DNA from: WHSW01 sp033856255 | Lineage (GTDB): Bacteria > Actinomycetota > Thermoleophilia > Solirubrobacterales > 70-9 | Assembly: GCA_033856255.1 (NCBI GenBank) | Contig: JAWVFH010000054.1 | Location: 4,994-68,993 of the forward strand | Direction: 5' to 3' | Length of the DNA stretch: 64,000 nt | Part shown: positions 32,029 through 40,879 of the stretch, piece by piece | Numbering within the stretch: the stretch's first letter is position 1 | How the letters are laid out: each line of letters begins with the position of its first letter | Position numbers and translations under genes: made by a program | The notes under the pieces: generated by a model | Seen by the model: only the letters and a program-made list of their open reading frames with translations | What the model was told of the DNA's origin: nothing | Databases searched by the model: none

Positions 32029-33170
32029 CCGTTGACCGCCGTCTCGAACGCCTGCGTGACCTCCTGCTCGGCCTTGCCGGTCAGCGCCGGGGCGGTGTCG
32101 CACGGGGCGAGGAACTTGTCGGAGGGAAAGATCAGGTTGTTGCCGGCCAGCTCCGGGTCGTCCTGGGCCAGAACCTCCTTCGTCCCGGCGACTGGCGAGA
32201 CGTAGTTGACGTAGGCCTCGATCTGGGCCTCGTGGACGGGGTCGTAGACGTAGTTCATGAACGCCTCCGCCGCCGTCGGGTTCGGCGCCCCGACGGGGAT
32301 CACCATGTTGTCGGACCACACCATGCAGCCCTCCTCGGGCATCCTCCACTCGATGTTCGGGTCGTCGGCCTGCAGCTGGACCGCGTCGCCGGACCAGCCG
32401 ATCACCGCGGTCGCGTCGCCGGAGGCGAGGTCACGGGCGTAGTCGTTGCCGGTGAAGCGGCGGATCTGGCCCGACCGGGCGGCGTCCTGGATCTTCGCGA
32501 CGGCCGCCAGCCAGTCGTCGGTCGTCGCCTGGCCGAGGTCGACCCCCATGCACTTCATCACCAGGGGCACCGTGTCGCGCATCTCGGTCAGCATCTCGAC
32601 CTTGCCCGCGTATTGGGGGTCGAAGAGATCGCAGATCGAGGTTACGTCCGGGGCCAGGTCCTTGCGGACGACGATCCCGGTGAGGCCCGTCTGCCACGGC
32701 ATCGAGTAGTCGCGGTTAGGGTCGAACGGCGGGTTCTGAAGGCTGGGGACGAGGTTCTTGTAGTTGTTCAGCATCGCCGTCTTGTCGAAGTTCTGCAGGT
32801 AGCCGAGCTCGTGCATCTTGTTCGCCATCCAGTCCGTGACGACGAAGATCGAACGCCCACCCGACTCGCCCTGGTCGAGCTGTGGCTGGACCTTGCCGAA
32901 GAACTCGGCGTTGTCGTTGACGTCCTCGATGTACTTGACCGAGATCCCGGTCTTCGCCTCGAAGTCGCCGATCGTCTCCTTGTCGATGTAGAGCGGCCAG
33001 TTGGAGATCGTCAACTCGCCGGACGGCTTGCCGGAGGCGTCGACGGTCTGAACGTCACCCGTCTGCGGCCCACCGATCACGGCCTGCTCGCAGCCCGTGA
33101 AGACCAGCGCCCCCAGCAGGCCGCAGAGGGCGATCGCGGGGCGCCACCGCTTACGTCGCGGCCTGCTCAC
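32025..33170 (-). CDS. potD: polyamine-binding lipoprotein PotD (system 1)
   Basis: 381 residues from GTG 33170. A lipoprotein signal ends FTGC at about residue 27. The mature part opens GELTISNWPLYIDKETIGDFEAKTGI, followed by the hinge and ligand residues of PotD/PotF proteins: CDLFDPQYAGKVEMLTEMRDT, VIGWSGDAVQL and EEGCMVWSDNMVIPVGAPN. Acidic and aromatic residues in these blocks bind the diamine in E. coli PotD/PotF. It is closely similar in layout to the orphan PotD at 48975-50120. Overlaps the end of potA by 20 bases. Confidence 0.93.
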   Translation of the reverse strand: MSRPRRKRWRPAIALCGLLGALVFTGCEQAVIGGPQTGDVQTVDASGKPSGELTISNWPLYIDKETIGDFEAKTGISVKYIEDVNDNAEFFGKVQPQLDQGESGGRSIFVVTDWMANKMHELGYLQNFDKTAMLNNYKNLVPSLQNPPFDPNRDYSMPWQTGLTGIVVRKDLAPDVTSICDLFDPQYAGKVEMLTEMRDTVPLVMKCMGVDLGQATTDDWLAAVAKIQDAARSGQIRRFTGNDYARDLASGDATAVIGWSGDAVQLQADDPNIEWRMPEEGCMVWSDNMVIPVGAPNPTAAEAFMNYVYDPVHEAQIEAYVNYVSPVAGTKEVLAQDDPELAGNNLIFPSDKFLAPCDTAPALTGKAEQEVTQAFETAVNG

Positions 33171-34269
33171 CCACCGACTCCCTGACCACGTGGATGTGCT
33201 CGGGCGCCCACGACAGCCGCACGTCCGTGCCGCCGCCCGGCAGCCGCGACCGCTCGGCCTCGTCGGCGTTGGGGATCAGCACGGTCATCCTGACATCCCC
33301 GGCCAGCCGGACGATGATCTGCGTCGCCGTGCCGAGGAAGACGGAGCTCTCGACCTGCCCGTCGACCTGCGGCCAGCCGTCTCGCGGCGGGTCGTCCTTG
33401 CGGTCCAGCCTCAGCTTCTCGGGGCGGACGACCGCGTGGCAGCGCTCGCCCATCGTCAGCCCGTCGGCCGGAGCCTCGATCTCGACCCCGGTGTCGAGCT
33501 TCACCCGTGAGGTCGATCCGTTGGCCTGGACCACGTGGCCCGGCATCAGGTTGGAGACGCCGATGAAGCCGGCGACGAAGGTGGTCGCCGGGCGTTCGTA
33601 GACCGCCTCCGGCTCGTCGCACTGCTCGACCCGGCCGCGGTTCATGACCGCGATCCGGTCGGACATCGTCAGCGCCTCCTCCTGGTCGTGGGTGACGTAG
33701 ACGAAGGTGATCCCGACGTCGCGCTGGATCCGCTTCAGCTCCAGCTGCAGCCCCTTGCGCAGCTTCAGGTCCAGCGCTCCGAGCGGCTCGTCGAGCAGCA
33801 GGACCTTCGGCAGGTTGACGAGCGCCCGCGCCAGGGCCACCCGCTGCTGCATGCCGCCGGAGAGCTGGTTCGGGCGCCGGTTGCCCTCGGCCGCGAGCCC
33901 GACCCGCTCCAGCTCGGCCGCCACCCGGCGCTCGATCTCGTCCTTGGCGACCTTCTTGCGCTCGAGCCCGAAGGCCACGTTCTCGGCCACGCTCAGGTGG
34001 GGGAACAGCGCGTAGCTCTGGAACACGGTGTTGGTCGGGCGCCGGTGGGGCGGAAGCCCGGCGACGTCGGCGCCGTCGATCCTGATCGCGCCGGTGGTCG
34101 GCTGCTCGAAGCCGGCGACCATCCGCAGCGTCGTGGTCTTCCCGCAGCCGGATGGCCCGAGCATCGTGAAGAACTCGCCCTCGGCGATCTCGAGGTCCAT
34201 CTCGCGAACCGCGACGAAGTCACCGAAGGCCTTCGAGACGCCCGCCAGGTGCACGCTCGCTTCGCTCAA
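33151..34269 (-). CDS. potA: polyamine ABC transporter ATPase (system 1, PotA)
   Basis: 372 residues from TTG 34269, chosen because AGAGGAGAGG lies at the right distance and SVHLAGVSKAFGDFVAV begins the domain. Walker A MLGPSGCGKTTTLRMVAGF, Q-loop VFQSYALFPHLSV, signature LSGGMQQRVALARAL, Walker B VLLLDEPLGALD, switch His VTHDQEEAL, then the C-terminal TOBE domain (HAVVRPEKLRL). It energises the PotBC channel. First gene of the operon, divergent from the aminotransferase gene over a 241-bp intergenic region. Confidence 0.95.
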   Translation of the reverse strand: MSEASVHLAGVSKAFGDFVAVREMDLEIAEGEFFTMLGPSGCGKTTTLRMVAGFEQPTTGAIRIDGADVAGLPPHRRPTNTVFQSYALFPHLSVAENVAFGLERKKVAKDEIERRVAAELERVGLAAEGNRRPNQLSGGMQQRVALARALVNLPKVLLLDEPLGALDLKLRKGLQLELKRIQRDVGITFVYVTHDQEEALTMSDRIAVMNRGRVEQCDEPEAVYERPATTFVAGFIGVSNLMPGHVVQANGSTSRVKLDTGVEIEAPADGLTMGERCHAVVRPEKLRLDRKDDPPRDGWPQVDGQVESSVFLGTATQIIVRLAGDVRMTVLIPNADEAERSRLPGGGTDVRLSWAPEHIHVVRESVGEQAAT

Positions 34270-34425
34270 ACCCGCCTCTCCTCTTCAGACAACGCTGCCG
34301 ATGCGCGGACGCCGTTCAGGCTAAGTCGCGCGGCCCGCGGATGCAAGGAGCAAAACCCCCAAAACGTCCAACGAGCGTTGTACAGGTTGTATGAAGAGAA
34401 TCCGCGATGTTGAACCGAATCCCGG

Positions 34426-34454
34426 TTGAGATCGAGGCTGGCGATGGATACGGT
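34426..34454 (+). promoter_or_regulatory. candidate promoter of aminotransferase-PucR-ald operon
   Basis: TTGAGA (34426-34431), a 17-bp spacer and TACGGT (34449-34454), giving a leader of about 50 bases to the ATG at 34511. Nearby GTTGTAC/GTTGTAT motifs at 34375-34381, 34386-34392 and 34453-34459 recur and could be regulator sites in the potA/aminotransferase divergent region. Confidence 0.4.
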
Positions 34455-34510
34455 TGTACGGAACGTCGAGGCATGCTGGACCACCGGTCCCAGCTGACGG
34501 AAGGAGACAG

Positions 34511-35920
34511 ATGGCGTCAACGGACACCGCGATGAAGACGGCGGCGGGAACCGACCTGCAGGAGGCGGCGAAGCGCCATCTGTGGATGCACTTCACCCGC
34601 ATGGGCGGCTACGACAGCGTCAACCAGGTCCCGATCATCACTCGCGGCGAGGGCTGCTACGTCTACGACGACCACGGCAAGCGCTATCTCGACGGGCTCT
34701 CGGCGCTGTTCTGCGTCAACGCCGGCCACGGGCGCACCGAGCTCGGCGAGGCGGCCGCGCGCCAGGTCTCGGAGCTCGACTTCTACATCATCTGGAGCTA
34801 CGCGCATCCGCGCGCGATCGAGCTCGCCGAGCGGATCGCGTCGCTTGCCCCGGGTGACCTCAACCGCGTCTTCTTCACCAACAGCGGATCGGAGGCGGTC
34901 GAGTCGGCGATCAAGCTCGCGCGCGCCTATCACCAGCGGACCGGCAACCCGCGCAAGATCAAGTTCCTCAGCCGCGAGGTCGCCTACCACGGGACCACCC
35001 TCGGAGCCCTGCAGGCGACCGGGATCACCGCCCTGCGCACCGATTTCGAGCCTCTGGTCCCCGGCGGGATCAAGGCGCCGAACACGAACAGCTACCACTG
35101 GCCCGAGGGCCGAGACCCGCTCTGGGCCGCCGACCAGATCGAGGAGAAGATCCTCTTCGAGGGCCCGGAGACGGTCGCCGCGGTGATCCTCGAGCCGCTC
35201 CAGAACGCCGGCGGCTGCATCCCGCCCCAGGACGGCTACTTCCAGCGCGTGCGCGAGATCTGCGACCGCCACGACGTGCTCCTCGTCTCCGACGAGGTGA
35301 TCTGCGCCTGGGGCCGGCTCGGCCACTGGTTCGGCTGCCAGCGCTACGGATTCCAGCCCGACATCATCACCACGGCGAAGGCGCTGACCTCGGCCTACGC
35401 GCCGATGGGGGCCATGATCGCCTCCGACCGCGTCTACGAGCCGTTCGGCAAGGGCACCGACTCGTTCATCCATGGATCCACCTTCGCCGGGCACCCGGTG
35501 GCGGCGGCGGTGGCGATGGCCAACCTCGACATCTTCGAGCGCGAGGACCTCTGCGGCCACGTGCTCGCCAAGCAGGGCGAGTTCCGGGCGATGCTCGACG
35601 GCCTGCGCGAGCTCCCGATCGTCGGCGACGTGCGCGGCGAGGGCTTCTTCCAGGCGATCGAGCTGGTCAAGGACCAGGAGACCAAGGAGGGCTTCACCCA
35701 CGAGGAGTCCGAGCACCTGCTGCGCGGCTTCCTCTCCGGCGAGCTCTACCGGCGCGGCCTGATCTGCCGGGCCGACGACCGAGGCGATCCCGTGATCCAG
35801 CTCTCGCCGCCGCTGATCGCCGACACGGAGCAGTTCGAGGAGATCGAGGCGGTTCTGCGGCCGGTGCTGACGGAGGCGTCCGAGCGGATTCAGGGCGGCT
35901 TCCGCACCGAGGACCTCTGA
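34511..35920 (+). CDS. class III PLP aminotransferase (putrescine/omega-amino acid type)
   Basis: 469 residues from ATG 34511, with AAGGAG 4 bases upstream. Class III fold: the opening HLWMHFTRMGGYDSVNQVPIITRGEG is typical of putrescine- or omega-amino-acid:pyruvate aminotransferases (SpuC/YgjG relatives). FFTNSGSEAVESAIKLAR binds the cofactor phosphate, LLVSDEVICAWGRLG carries the PLP-ring Asp, and IITTAKALTSAYAPMGA the Schiff-base Lys. It would move the amine of putrescine or a related compound to pyruvate, giving alanine. Divergent from potADBC and followed by pucR and ald within 8 bases. Confidence 0.92.
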   Translation: MASTDTAMKTAAGTDLQEAAKRHLWMHFTRMGGYDSVNQVPIITRGEGCYVYDDHGKRYLDGLSALFCVNAGHGRTELGEAAARQVSELDFYIIWSYAHPRAIELAERIASLAPGDLNRVFFTNSGSEAVESAIKLARAYHQRTGNPRKIKFLSREVAYHGTTLGALQATGITALRTDFEPLVPGGIKAPNTNSYHWPEGRDPLWAADQIEEKILFEGPETVAAVILEPLQNAGGCIPPQDGYFQRVREICDRHDVLLVSDEVICAWGRLGHWFGCQRYGFQPDIITTAKALTSAYAPMGAMIASDRVYEPFGKGTDSFIHGSTFAGHPVAAAVAMANLDIFEREDLCGHVLAKQGEFRAMLDGLRELPIVGDVRGEGFFQAIELVKDQETKEGFTHEESEHLLRGFLSGELYRRGLICRADDRGDPVIQLSPPLIADTEQFEEIEAVLRPVLTEASERIQGGFRTEDL

Positions 35921-35927
35921 GGCACGG

Positions 35928-37496
35928 ATGCTGACCGTCGGCGGCCTGCTCGAAGATTGCGGGCTGGAGCTCGCAGCGGGCGCCGCGCGCGCGGACAACC
36001 CGGTGCGCTGGGTGCACATCTCCGAGCACGAGGACCCGACCCCGTGGCTGTCGGGCGGCGAGCTGCTGCTGACCACGGGGATCAATCTCGGCACCCAGGC
36101 GAAGCAGCGCCGCTATGTCGAGCTGCTCGCCGGCAAGGGCCTGGCCGGGCTCGGCTTCGGCGTCGGCTTCGACCACAAGCGCGTGCCGAAGGCGATCGCC
36201 GACGCCGCAGCCGCCAACGAGCTGCCGTTGTTCGAGGTCCCGTACGAGATGCCGTTCATCGCGATCACCGAGCGCGCCGCGGCACGCCTCGTCAACGAGC
36301 AGTTCGGGGTGCTCGAGAGCGCGGTGCACGTCCACGAGCGGCTCGAGCGCTTGGTGATCGAGGGCCACGGCCTCGATCAGATCCTCGCCTCGACCGCTGC
36401 GACGATCGGCGGGAGCGCGATCGTCCTCGACGCCAACGGTCACGAGCTCTCCGGCAGCGCGGCCGGCGCCGACCCGAGCCCCGAGGCGATCGCGGAGCTC
36501 GCCGAGGAGGTCGTCAAACAGGCTTCCGCCTCGCCGACGGCGCCGTTCGCGCCCGAGCTCGGCACGCTGGCCGGCCGCGCCCTCGCGGTCCCGGTGCCCG
36601 GGCACCGCGGCGCCGCCCCGGTCGCCTGGCTGGCGGTGATCGCCGAACGCGACCCGCTCGGGGATTTCGAACGCCTCTGCGCTCGCCAGGCGGCGATGGT
36701 CGTCGGCCTCGAGCTGATGCGCGAGCGGATCGTGCGCGAGACGGAGCGCCGGCTTGCGGGGGACCTGCTCGCCGACGCACTCGGCGAGCGGCTCGAGGCC
36801 GACGAGCTCAGCGGCCGCCTGCGCCCGTTCGGGATCGGCACCGAGGCCGCGGTCCTGATCTTCGACCTCGACGACCCGCCGGCCGCCGAGGCGACCCTCG
36901 AGTCGGCGCTCTCGGAGGCCGGCGTGCCCGCGCTGGTGGCGACCAGTGCCGCGTCGGGGCGTCCACTGCTGTGCGCGGTGGTGGACGCGGGTACCGCCGA
37001 CCCGGTCGGCACCGCTCGCCGAGCCCGCCAGGCGCTGACCGGCGGGCCCGGCCGCAACGGGGTTCGGGCGGCGGCCAGCCGACCGACGGGCGTCGGCGCG
37101 CTGCGGCGAGCCTTCCACGAAGCGCGCTGCGCGCTCGAGGCGACCTCGCTGGCCGGGGGCGAGGCCCCCGATGTCGCCTCGCACCGCGACCTCGGCGCCT
37201 TCACCCTGCTGCTCGCCCTTCAGGACGACGACGCCCTGCGCCTTTACAGCGACGGCCTGCTCGACCCGATCGAGCGCACCGAGGGCGAGTACGGCGGCGA
37301 GCTGCTGCGCTCGCTGGAGGCGTTCATCGAGAACAACGGCAACTGGGAGCGAGCCGCCCGGCAGCTCTACTGCCACCGACATACGCTGCGTTATCGGATC
37401 CGCAAGATCGAGGAGCTGACCGGGCGCGATCTGGGCCGGGCGACCGACCGGATCGAGCTCTGGCTGGCACTCCGAGCAAGGGAGCTTGTCCGATGA
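35928..37496 (+). CDS. PucR family transcriptional regulator
   Basis: 522 residues from ATG 35928. The N-terminal PucR domain is MLTVGGLLEDCGLELAAG to FEVPYEMPFIAITE. A GAF-like middle with VHERLERLVIEGHGLDQIL follows, then the C-terminal HTH_30 domain LLRSLEAFIENNGNWERAARQLYCHRHTLRYRIRKIEELTGRDL, whose helix-turn-helix is NWERAARQLYCHRHTLRYRI. PucR proteins sense nitrogen-containing metabolites and regulate neighbouring catabolic genes. Sandwiched between the aminotransferase and ald, and beside potADBC, it probably responds to an amine or its product. Confidence 0.93.
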   Translation: MLTVGGLLEDCGLELAAGAARADNPVRWVHISEHEDPTPWLSGGELLLTTGINLGTQAKQRRYVELLAGKGLAGLGFGVGFDHKRVPKAIADAAAANELPLFEVPYEMPFIAITERAAARLVNEQFGVLESAVHVHERLERLVIEGHGLDQILASTAATIGGSAIVLDANGHELSGSAAGADPSPEAIAELAEEVVKQASASPTAPFAPELGTLAGRALAVPVPGHRGAAPVAWLAVIAERDPLGDFERLCARQAAMVVGLELMRERIVRETERRLAGDLLADALGERLEADELSGRLRPFGIGTEAAVLIFDLDDPPAAEATLESALSEAGVPALVATSAASGRPLLCAVVDAGTADPVGTARRARQALTGGPGRNGVRAAASRPTGVGALRRAFHEARCALEATSLAGGEAPDVASHRDLGAFTLLLALQDDDALRLYSDGLLDPIERTEGEYGGELLRSLEAFIENNGNWERAARQLYCHRHTLRYRIRKIEELTGRDLGRATDRIELWLALRARELVR

Positions 37497-38686
37497 TCGT
37501 TGGAGTACCGACCGAGGTGAAGCAGGACGAGTACCGGGTCGCGATCACGCCGATCGGTGTCCGTGAGCTCGCCGAGAAGGGACACGACGTCGTCGTCCAG
37601 GCGGGCGCCGGCGACGGCAGCTCGATCTCCGACGCCGCCTACCAGGCCCAGGGGGCTCGGATCGCCGCCACCGCCGGCGACGTCTTCGCCGAGGCCGAGA
37701 TGGTGCTCGGGGTCAAGGAGCCCCAGCCGGAGGAGGTGGCGCTCCTTCAAGGGGGTCAGACCCTCTTTACGTATTTGCACCTTGCGCCTGCGCCCGAACT
37801 CACACAAGCGCTGTGCGAAAGCGGCGCCACCTGCGTCGCTTATGAGACGGTCGAGGACCGTATGGGGCGCCTGCCGCTGCTCGCACCGATGTCGGAGGTG
37901 GCGGGCAAGATCGCCACCCAGGCCGGCGCCTTCATGCTCGAGCGGCCGCTCGGCGGTCGCGGCATCCTGCTCGGCGGCGTCCCGGGGGTCCCGGCGGGCA
38001 ACGTGATGATCATCGGCGGCGGCGCCGTCGGCATGCACGCCGCCTTCGTCGCGATCGGGATGGAGGCGGACGTGTTCGTCTACGACGTCTCGCTGGAGAA
38101 GCTGCGCGAGCTCGACATCGCCTTCGGCGGCCGGGCCGCGACCGTGTTCAGCTCCCGCCTGTCGATCGAGGAGCGGCTGCCTGCGATGGACCTCGTGATC
38201 GGCGCCGTCCTGGTCCACGGCGCCCGGGCTCCGCACGTGATCACCCGCGAGCAGCTGGGACTGATGAAGGACCGCGCGGTGCTGGTCGACGTCGCGATCG
38301 ACCAGGGCGGCTGCTTCGAGACCTCGCGCCCGACCACCCACGGCGACCCGACCTTCGAGGTCGACGGGATCATCCACTACTGCGTCACCAACATGCCCGG
38401 GGCGGTCCCGGTGACCTCGACCTACGCGCTCACCAACGCGACCCTGCCCTACGTGCTGGCGCTCGCCGACCTCGGCGTCGCCGAGGCCGCGCGCCGCGAC
38501 CCTGGGCTGAAGCTCGGCATCAACGTCGCCGGCGGCAAGGTCACTCACCCAGCGGTGGCCGAGGGCGTGGGGATGGAATACACGCCGCCCGAGCAGGTGC
38601 TCGAGATCGGCGCGCCCGACGCCGAGGTCCCTGGCTCCCGCGGGGCCGGCGCGACCGCGACCCACGCGATCCCGAACGGCAGCTGA
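37493..38686 (+). CDS. ald: alanine dehydrogenase
   Basis: 397 residues from ATG 37493; the ATGA overlaps the pucR stop, and GGGAG lies upstream. MIVGVPTEVKQDEYRVAITPIGVREL is the standard N-terminus; LFTYLHLAP carries the active-site His, MIIGGGAVGMHAAFVAIGMEADVFVYD is the NAD site, and VDVAIDQGGCFETSRPTTH holds the catalytic Asp. It interconverts L-alanine and pyruvate plus ammonia with NAD. Here it can recycle alanine made by the adjacent aminotransferase. A stretch at 37744-37865 has AT-richer codons than the rest of the gene and contains a GGGTC-A-GACCC palindrome, yet the protein stays on-family. Confidence 0.95.
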   Translation: MIVGVPTEVKQDEYRVAITPIGVRELAEKGHDVVVQAGAGDGSSISDAAYQAQGARIAATAGDVFAEAEMVLGVKEPQPEEVALLQGGQTLFTYLHLAPAPELTQALCESGATCVAYETVEDRMGRLPLLAPMSEVAGKIATQAGAFMLERPLGGRGILLGGVPGVPAGNVMIIGGGAVGMHAAFVAIGMEADVFVYDVSLEKLRELDIAFGGRAATVFSSRLSIEERLPAMDLVIGAVLVHGARAPHVITREQLGLMKDRAVLVDVAIDQGGCFETSRPTTHGDPTFEVDGIIHYCVTNMPGAVPVTSTYALTNATLPYVLALADLGVAEAARRDPGLKLGINVAGGKVTHPAVAEGVGMEYTPPEQVLEIGAPDAEVPGSRGAGATATHAIPNGS

Positions 38687-38687
38687 G

Positions 38688-40058
38688 CTACTTCACTACG
38701 CGGATCAGCTTCTTGTTGACGAACTCCTCGATGCCGTAGCGGCCTAGCTCGCGGCCGAAGCCGGATCGCTTGACGCCGCCGAACGGCAGCTCGGCGCCGT
38801 CGAGGCCGACGCCGTTGACGTAGACCATCCCGGTATCGAGGCCGTCCGCGACTCGCAGCGCCTGCTCGGGATCGTCGGAGAAGACGTACGAGCCGAGTCC
38901 GAACGGCGTGTCGTTCGCCAGCTCGATCGCCTCCTCCTCGGAGCCGACCCGGTACACGCTTGCGACCGGGCCGAAGAACTCCTCGCGATAGGCGTCGTTG
39001 TCCGGCGTGATCCCCGCCAGCACAGTGCTCGGGAAGAAGTTGCCGGCCCGGTCGCCGCCGGCGACGACCTCCGCCCCCTGGGCGACCGCCCGGTCCAGCT
39101 GATCCTGCAGGGTCTCCGCGGCGGAGTCGGACGAGAGAGGTCCCATCTGGGCGTCCTCGGACGTCGGATCGCCGGGCTTGGCCGCGGTCATCCCCGCCGT
39201 GAACTTCTCGAGGAAGTCGTCGTAGAGCTCGTCGGCGACGATGAACCGCTTCGCGGCGTTGCAGGACTGGCCGGTGTTGTCGAGGCGTCCGGCAACCGCG
39301 GCCTCGACCGCCTCGTCCATGTTCTCGGCGCCGAGGAGGATGAAGGGATCCGAGCCGCCGAGCTCGAGCACGACCTTCTTCAGGTTGCGCCCGGCGATCT
39401 CCGCGACCGCGGCGCCGGCCCGCTCGGAGCCGGTCAGCGAGACGCCCCGGACGCGAGGATCGGAGATCGCCTTTTCGATCTGCTCGTTCGAAACCAGGAT
39501 CGTCTGGTAGGCGCCATCGGGGAAGCCCGCGTCGGCCATCATCCGCTGGATCGCCTCGGCTGATTCCGGGCACTGGTGCGCCGGCTTCAGCAGGATCGTG
39601 TTGCCCACCACGAGGTTCGGGCCGGCGAAGCGAGCGACCTGGTAGTAGGGGAAGTTCCAGGGCATGATCCCCAGCAGCGGCCCGACCGACGACTTGCGGA
39701 CCAGGGCCGTGCCGTCGCCCGCGAGCAGCTCGATCGGCTCGTCCGCGAGCAGTTCCTCCGCGCGGTCGGCGTAGAAGCCGTAGATGTCGGCGCAGAAGTC
39801 GACCTCGCCGAGCGCCTGCTCCATCGGCTTGCCCATCTCGCGAACGATGATCCCGGCCAGTTCCTCGCGGCGCTCGAGATGGAAGTTGGCGACCTTCTTG
39901 ACCAGCGCCGCACGCTCGGAGACGGAGGTCTTCAGCCCCCAGTTTCGATGAGCGTCCTCCGCCGCGGCGAGCGCCGCCTCCAGGTCGTCGTCGGAGATCT
40001 GCGGATACTCCTTTTCCGTCTCGCCGGTGGCGGGGTTGATGACTGCGTACTTGCCCAT
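38688..40058 (-). CDS. NAD(P)-dependent succinate-semialdehyde-type dehydrogenase
   Basis: 456 residues from ATG 40058. Aldehyde dehydrogenase with MPWNFPYYQVARFAGPNLVVGNTILLKPA, the general-base Glu in KKVVLELGGSDPFILL, the nucleophile Cys in LDNTGQSCNAAKRFIV, and ELPFGGVKRSGFGRELG near the end. The short form without an N-terminal extension and the TGQSCNA/LGGSDPF blocks are those of GabD-like enzymes. After diamine transamination it could oxidise 4-aminobutanal or succinate semialdehyde. It converges with ald (one base between the stops). Confidence 0.9.
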   Translation of the reverse strand: MGKYAVINPATGETEKEYPQISDDDLEAALAAAEDAHRNWGLKTSVSERAALVKKVANFHLERREELAGIIVREMGKPMEQALGEVDFCADIYGFYADRAEELLADEPIELLAGDGTALVRKSSVGPLLGIMPWNFPYYQVARFAGPNLVVGNTILLKPAHQCPESAEAIQRMMADAGFPDGAYQTILVSNEQIEKAISDPRVRGVSLTGSERAGAAVAEIAGRNLKKVVLELGGSDPFILLGAENMDEAVEAAVAGRLDNTGQSCNAAKRFIVADELYDDFLEKFTAGMTAAKPGDPTSEDAQMGPLSSDSAAETLQDQLDRAVAQGAEVVAGGDRAGNFFPSTVLAGITPDNDAYREEFFGPVASVYRVGSEEEAIELANDTPFGLGSYVFSDDPEQALRVADGLDTGMVYVNGVGLDGAELPFGGVKRSGFGRELGRYGIEEFVNKKLIRVVK

Positions 40059-40150
40059 CCGTGCTCCAGTCGTCGCTTATTGGCCGATCGCCGTGAGGCT
40101 ATCCAGTGTGACGCGCGCTAGGCGAGCAGCCCATGCATTTGACGGGAGGG

Positions 40151-40837
40151 TCAGCGGATCTGAAGGATCCTGACCTCGACCTTGTTGAGCTGGGAGGCCG
40201 CTGTGCAGTCCGCATCGCCGCGGAGCTGGGCGGTGACGGTGAGCGGCGTGCCGGGGTTGAGAAGCCCGAACGGGCCGTCCGCGTCGTGGCCGGATGCCTG
40301 AACGAGCGTCGTCGAGTTCTGGCCGCTCTCGGGATTGACGAACACGCGGGTGGGCTGGCCGTTGACAAGCACGATCACGGCGGGCGAACACTGGTTGGCG
40401 GCGTTCGTGGTCGCGATCGTGAACTGGGCCTCGGCCGCGACGGCGGACACCTCGCCCTCGTTCGGCGTGAATGACGTCGTCCCGCTGAGCGGGAGCGGCG
40501 AGGTCGTGGCCGTGTTGACGCTGCCCTGCGGGCCCGCCGTTGCCGAGCCGGTCACATCGGCCTCGAGCTGCGGGATCACTCCGGCAGCGATGTCCTGGGC
40601 GGTGATCGTGCCGTCCTGGATGTCCTCGGCGGCGATCGCGCCGTCCTTCACCTTCGGGCCGGTGACGGCGTCCGGGCCCAGGTCCGAGTTCTGCACCGCA
40701 CCCTTCGCGATGTTCTTGCTCTTCACGGAGTTCTTGCCCAGGTGAAGCGCGGCGTAGACGGTGCCACCGCCGACCGCAAGAACCAGCGCGAGCGTCGCGA
40801 CGACGTTCGCGTAGGTCAACCTCGAACGCAGATCCAT
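40151..40837 (-). CDS. secreted/anchored protein with short repeats
   Basis: 228 residues from ATG 40837 with GGGAGG 7 bases upstream. An N-terminal helix (VVATLALVLAVGGGTVYAAL) acts as signal or anchor. Then comes a run of short beta-type units (NSVKSKNIAKGAV, NSDLGPDAV, GPKVKDGAIAAEDIQDGTITAQDI), a pattern frequent in secreted actinobacterial proteins, and a beta-sandwich-like C-terminal domain with two cysteines (CSPAVIVLVNG and GDADCTAAS). Function unknown; it probably sits on the cell surface. Confidence 0.75.
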   Translation of the reverse strand: MDLRSRLTYANVVATLALVLAVGGGTVYAALHLGKNSVKSKNIAKGAVQNSDLGPDAVTGPKVKDGAIAAEDIQDGTITAQDIAAGVIPQLEADVTGSATAGPQGSVNTATTSPLPLSGTTSFTPNEGEVSAVAAEAQFTIATTNAANQCSPAVIVLVNGQPTRVFVNPESGQNSTTLVQASGHDADGPFGLLNPGTPLTVTAQLRGDADCTAASQLNKVEVRILQIR

Positions 40838-40879
40838 TCGCTGCCTCCCTTTCGCGGATACTCCGCGACGGTACTGACG

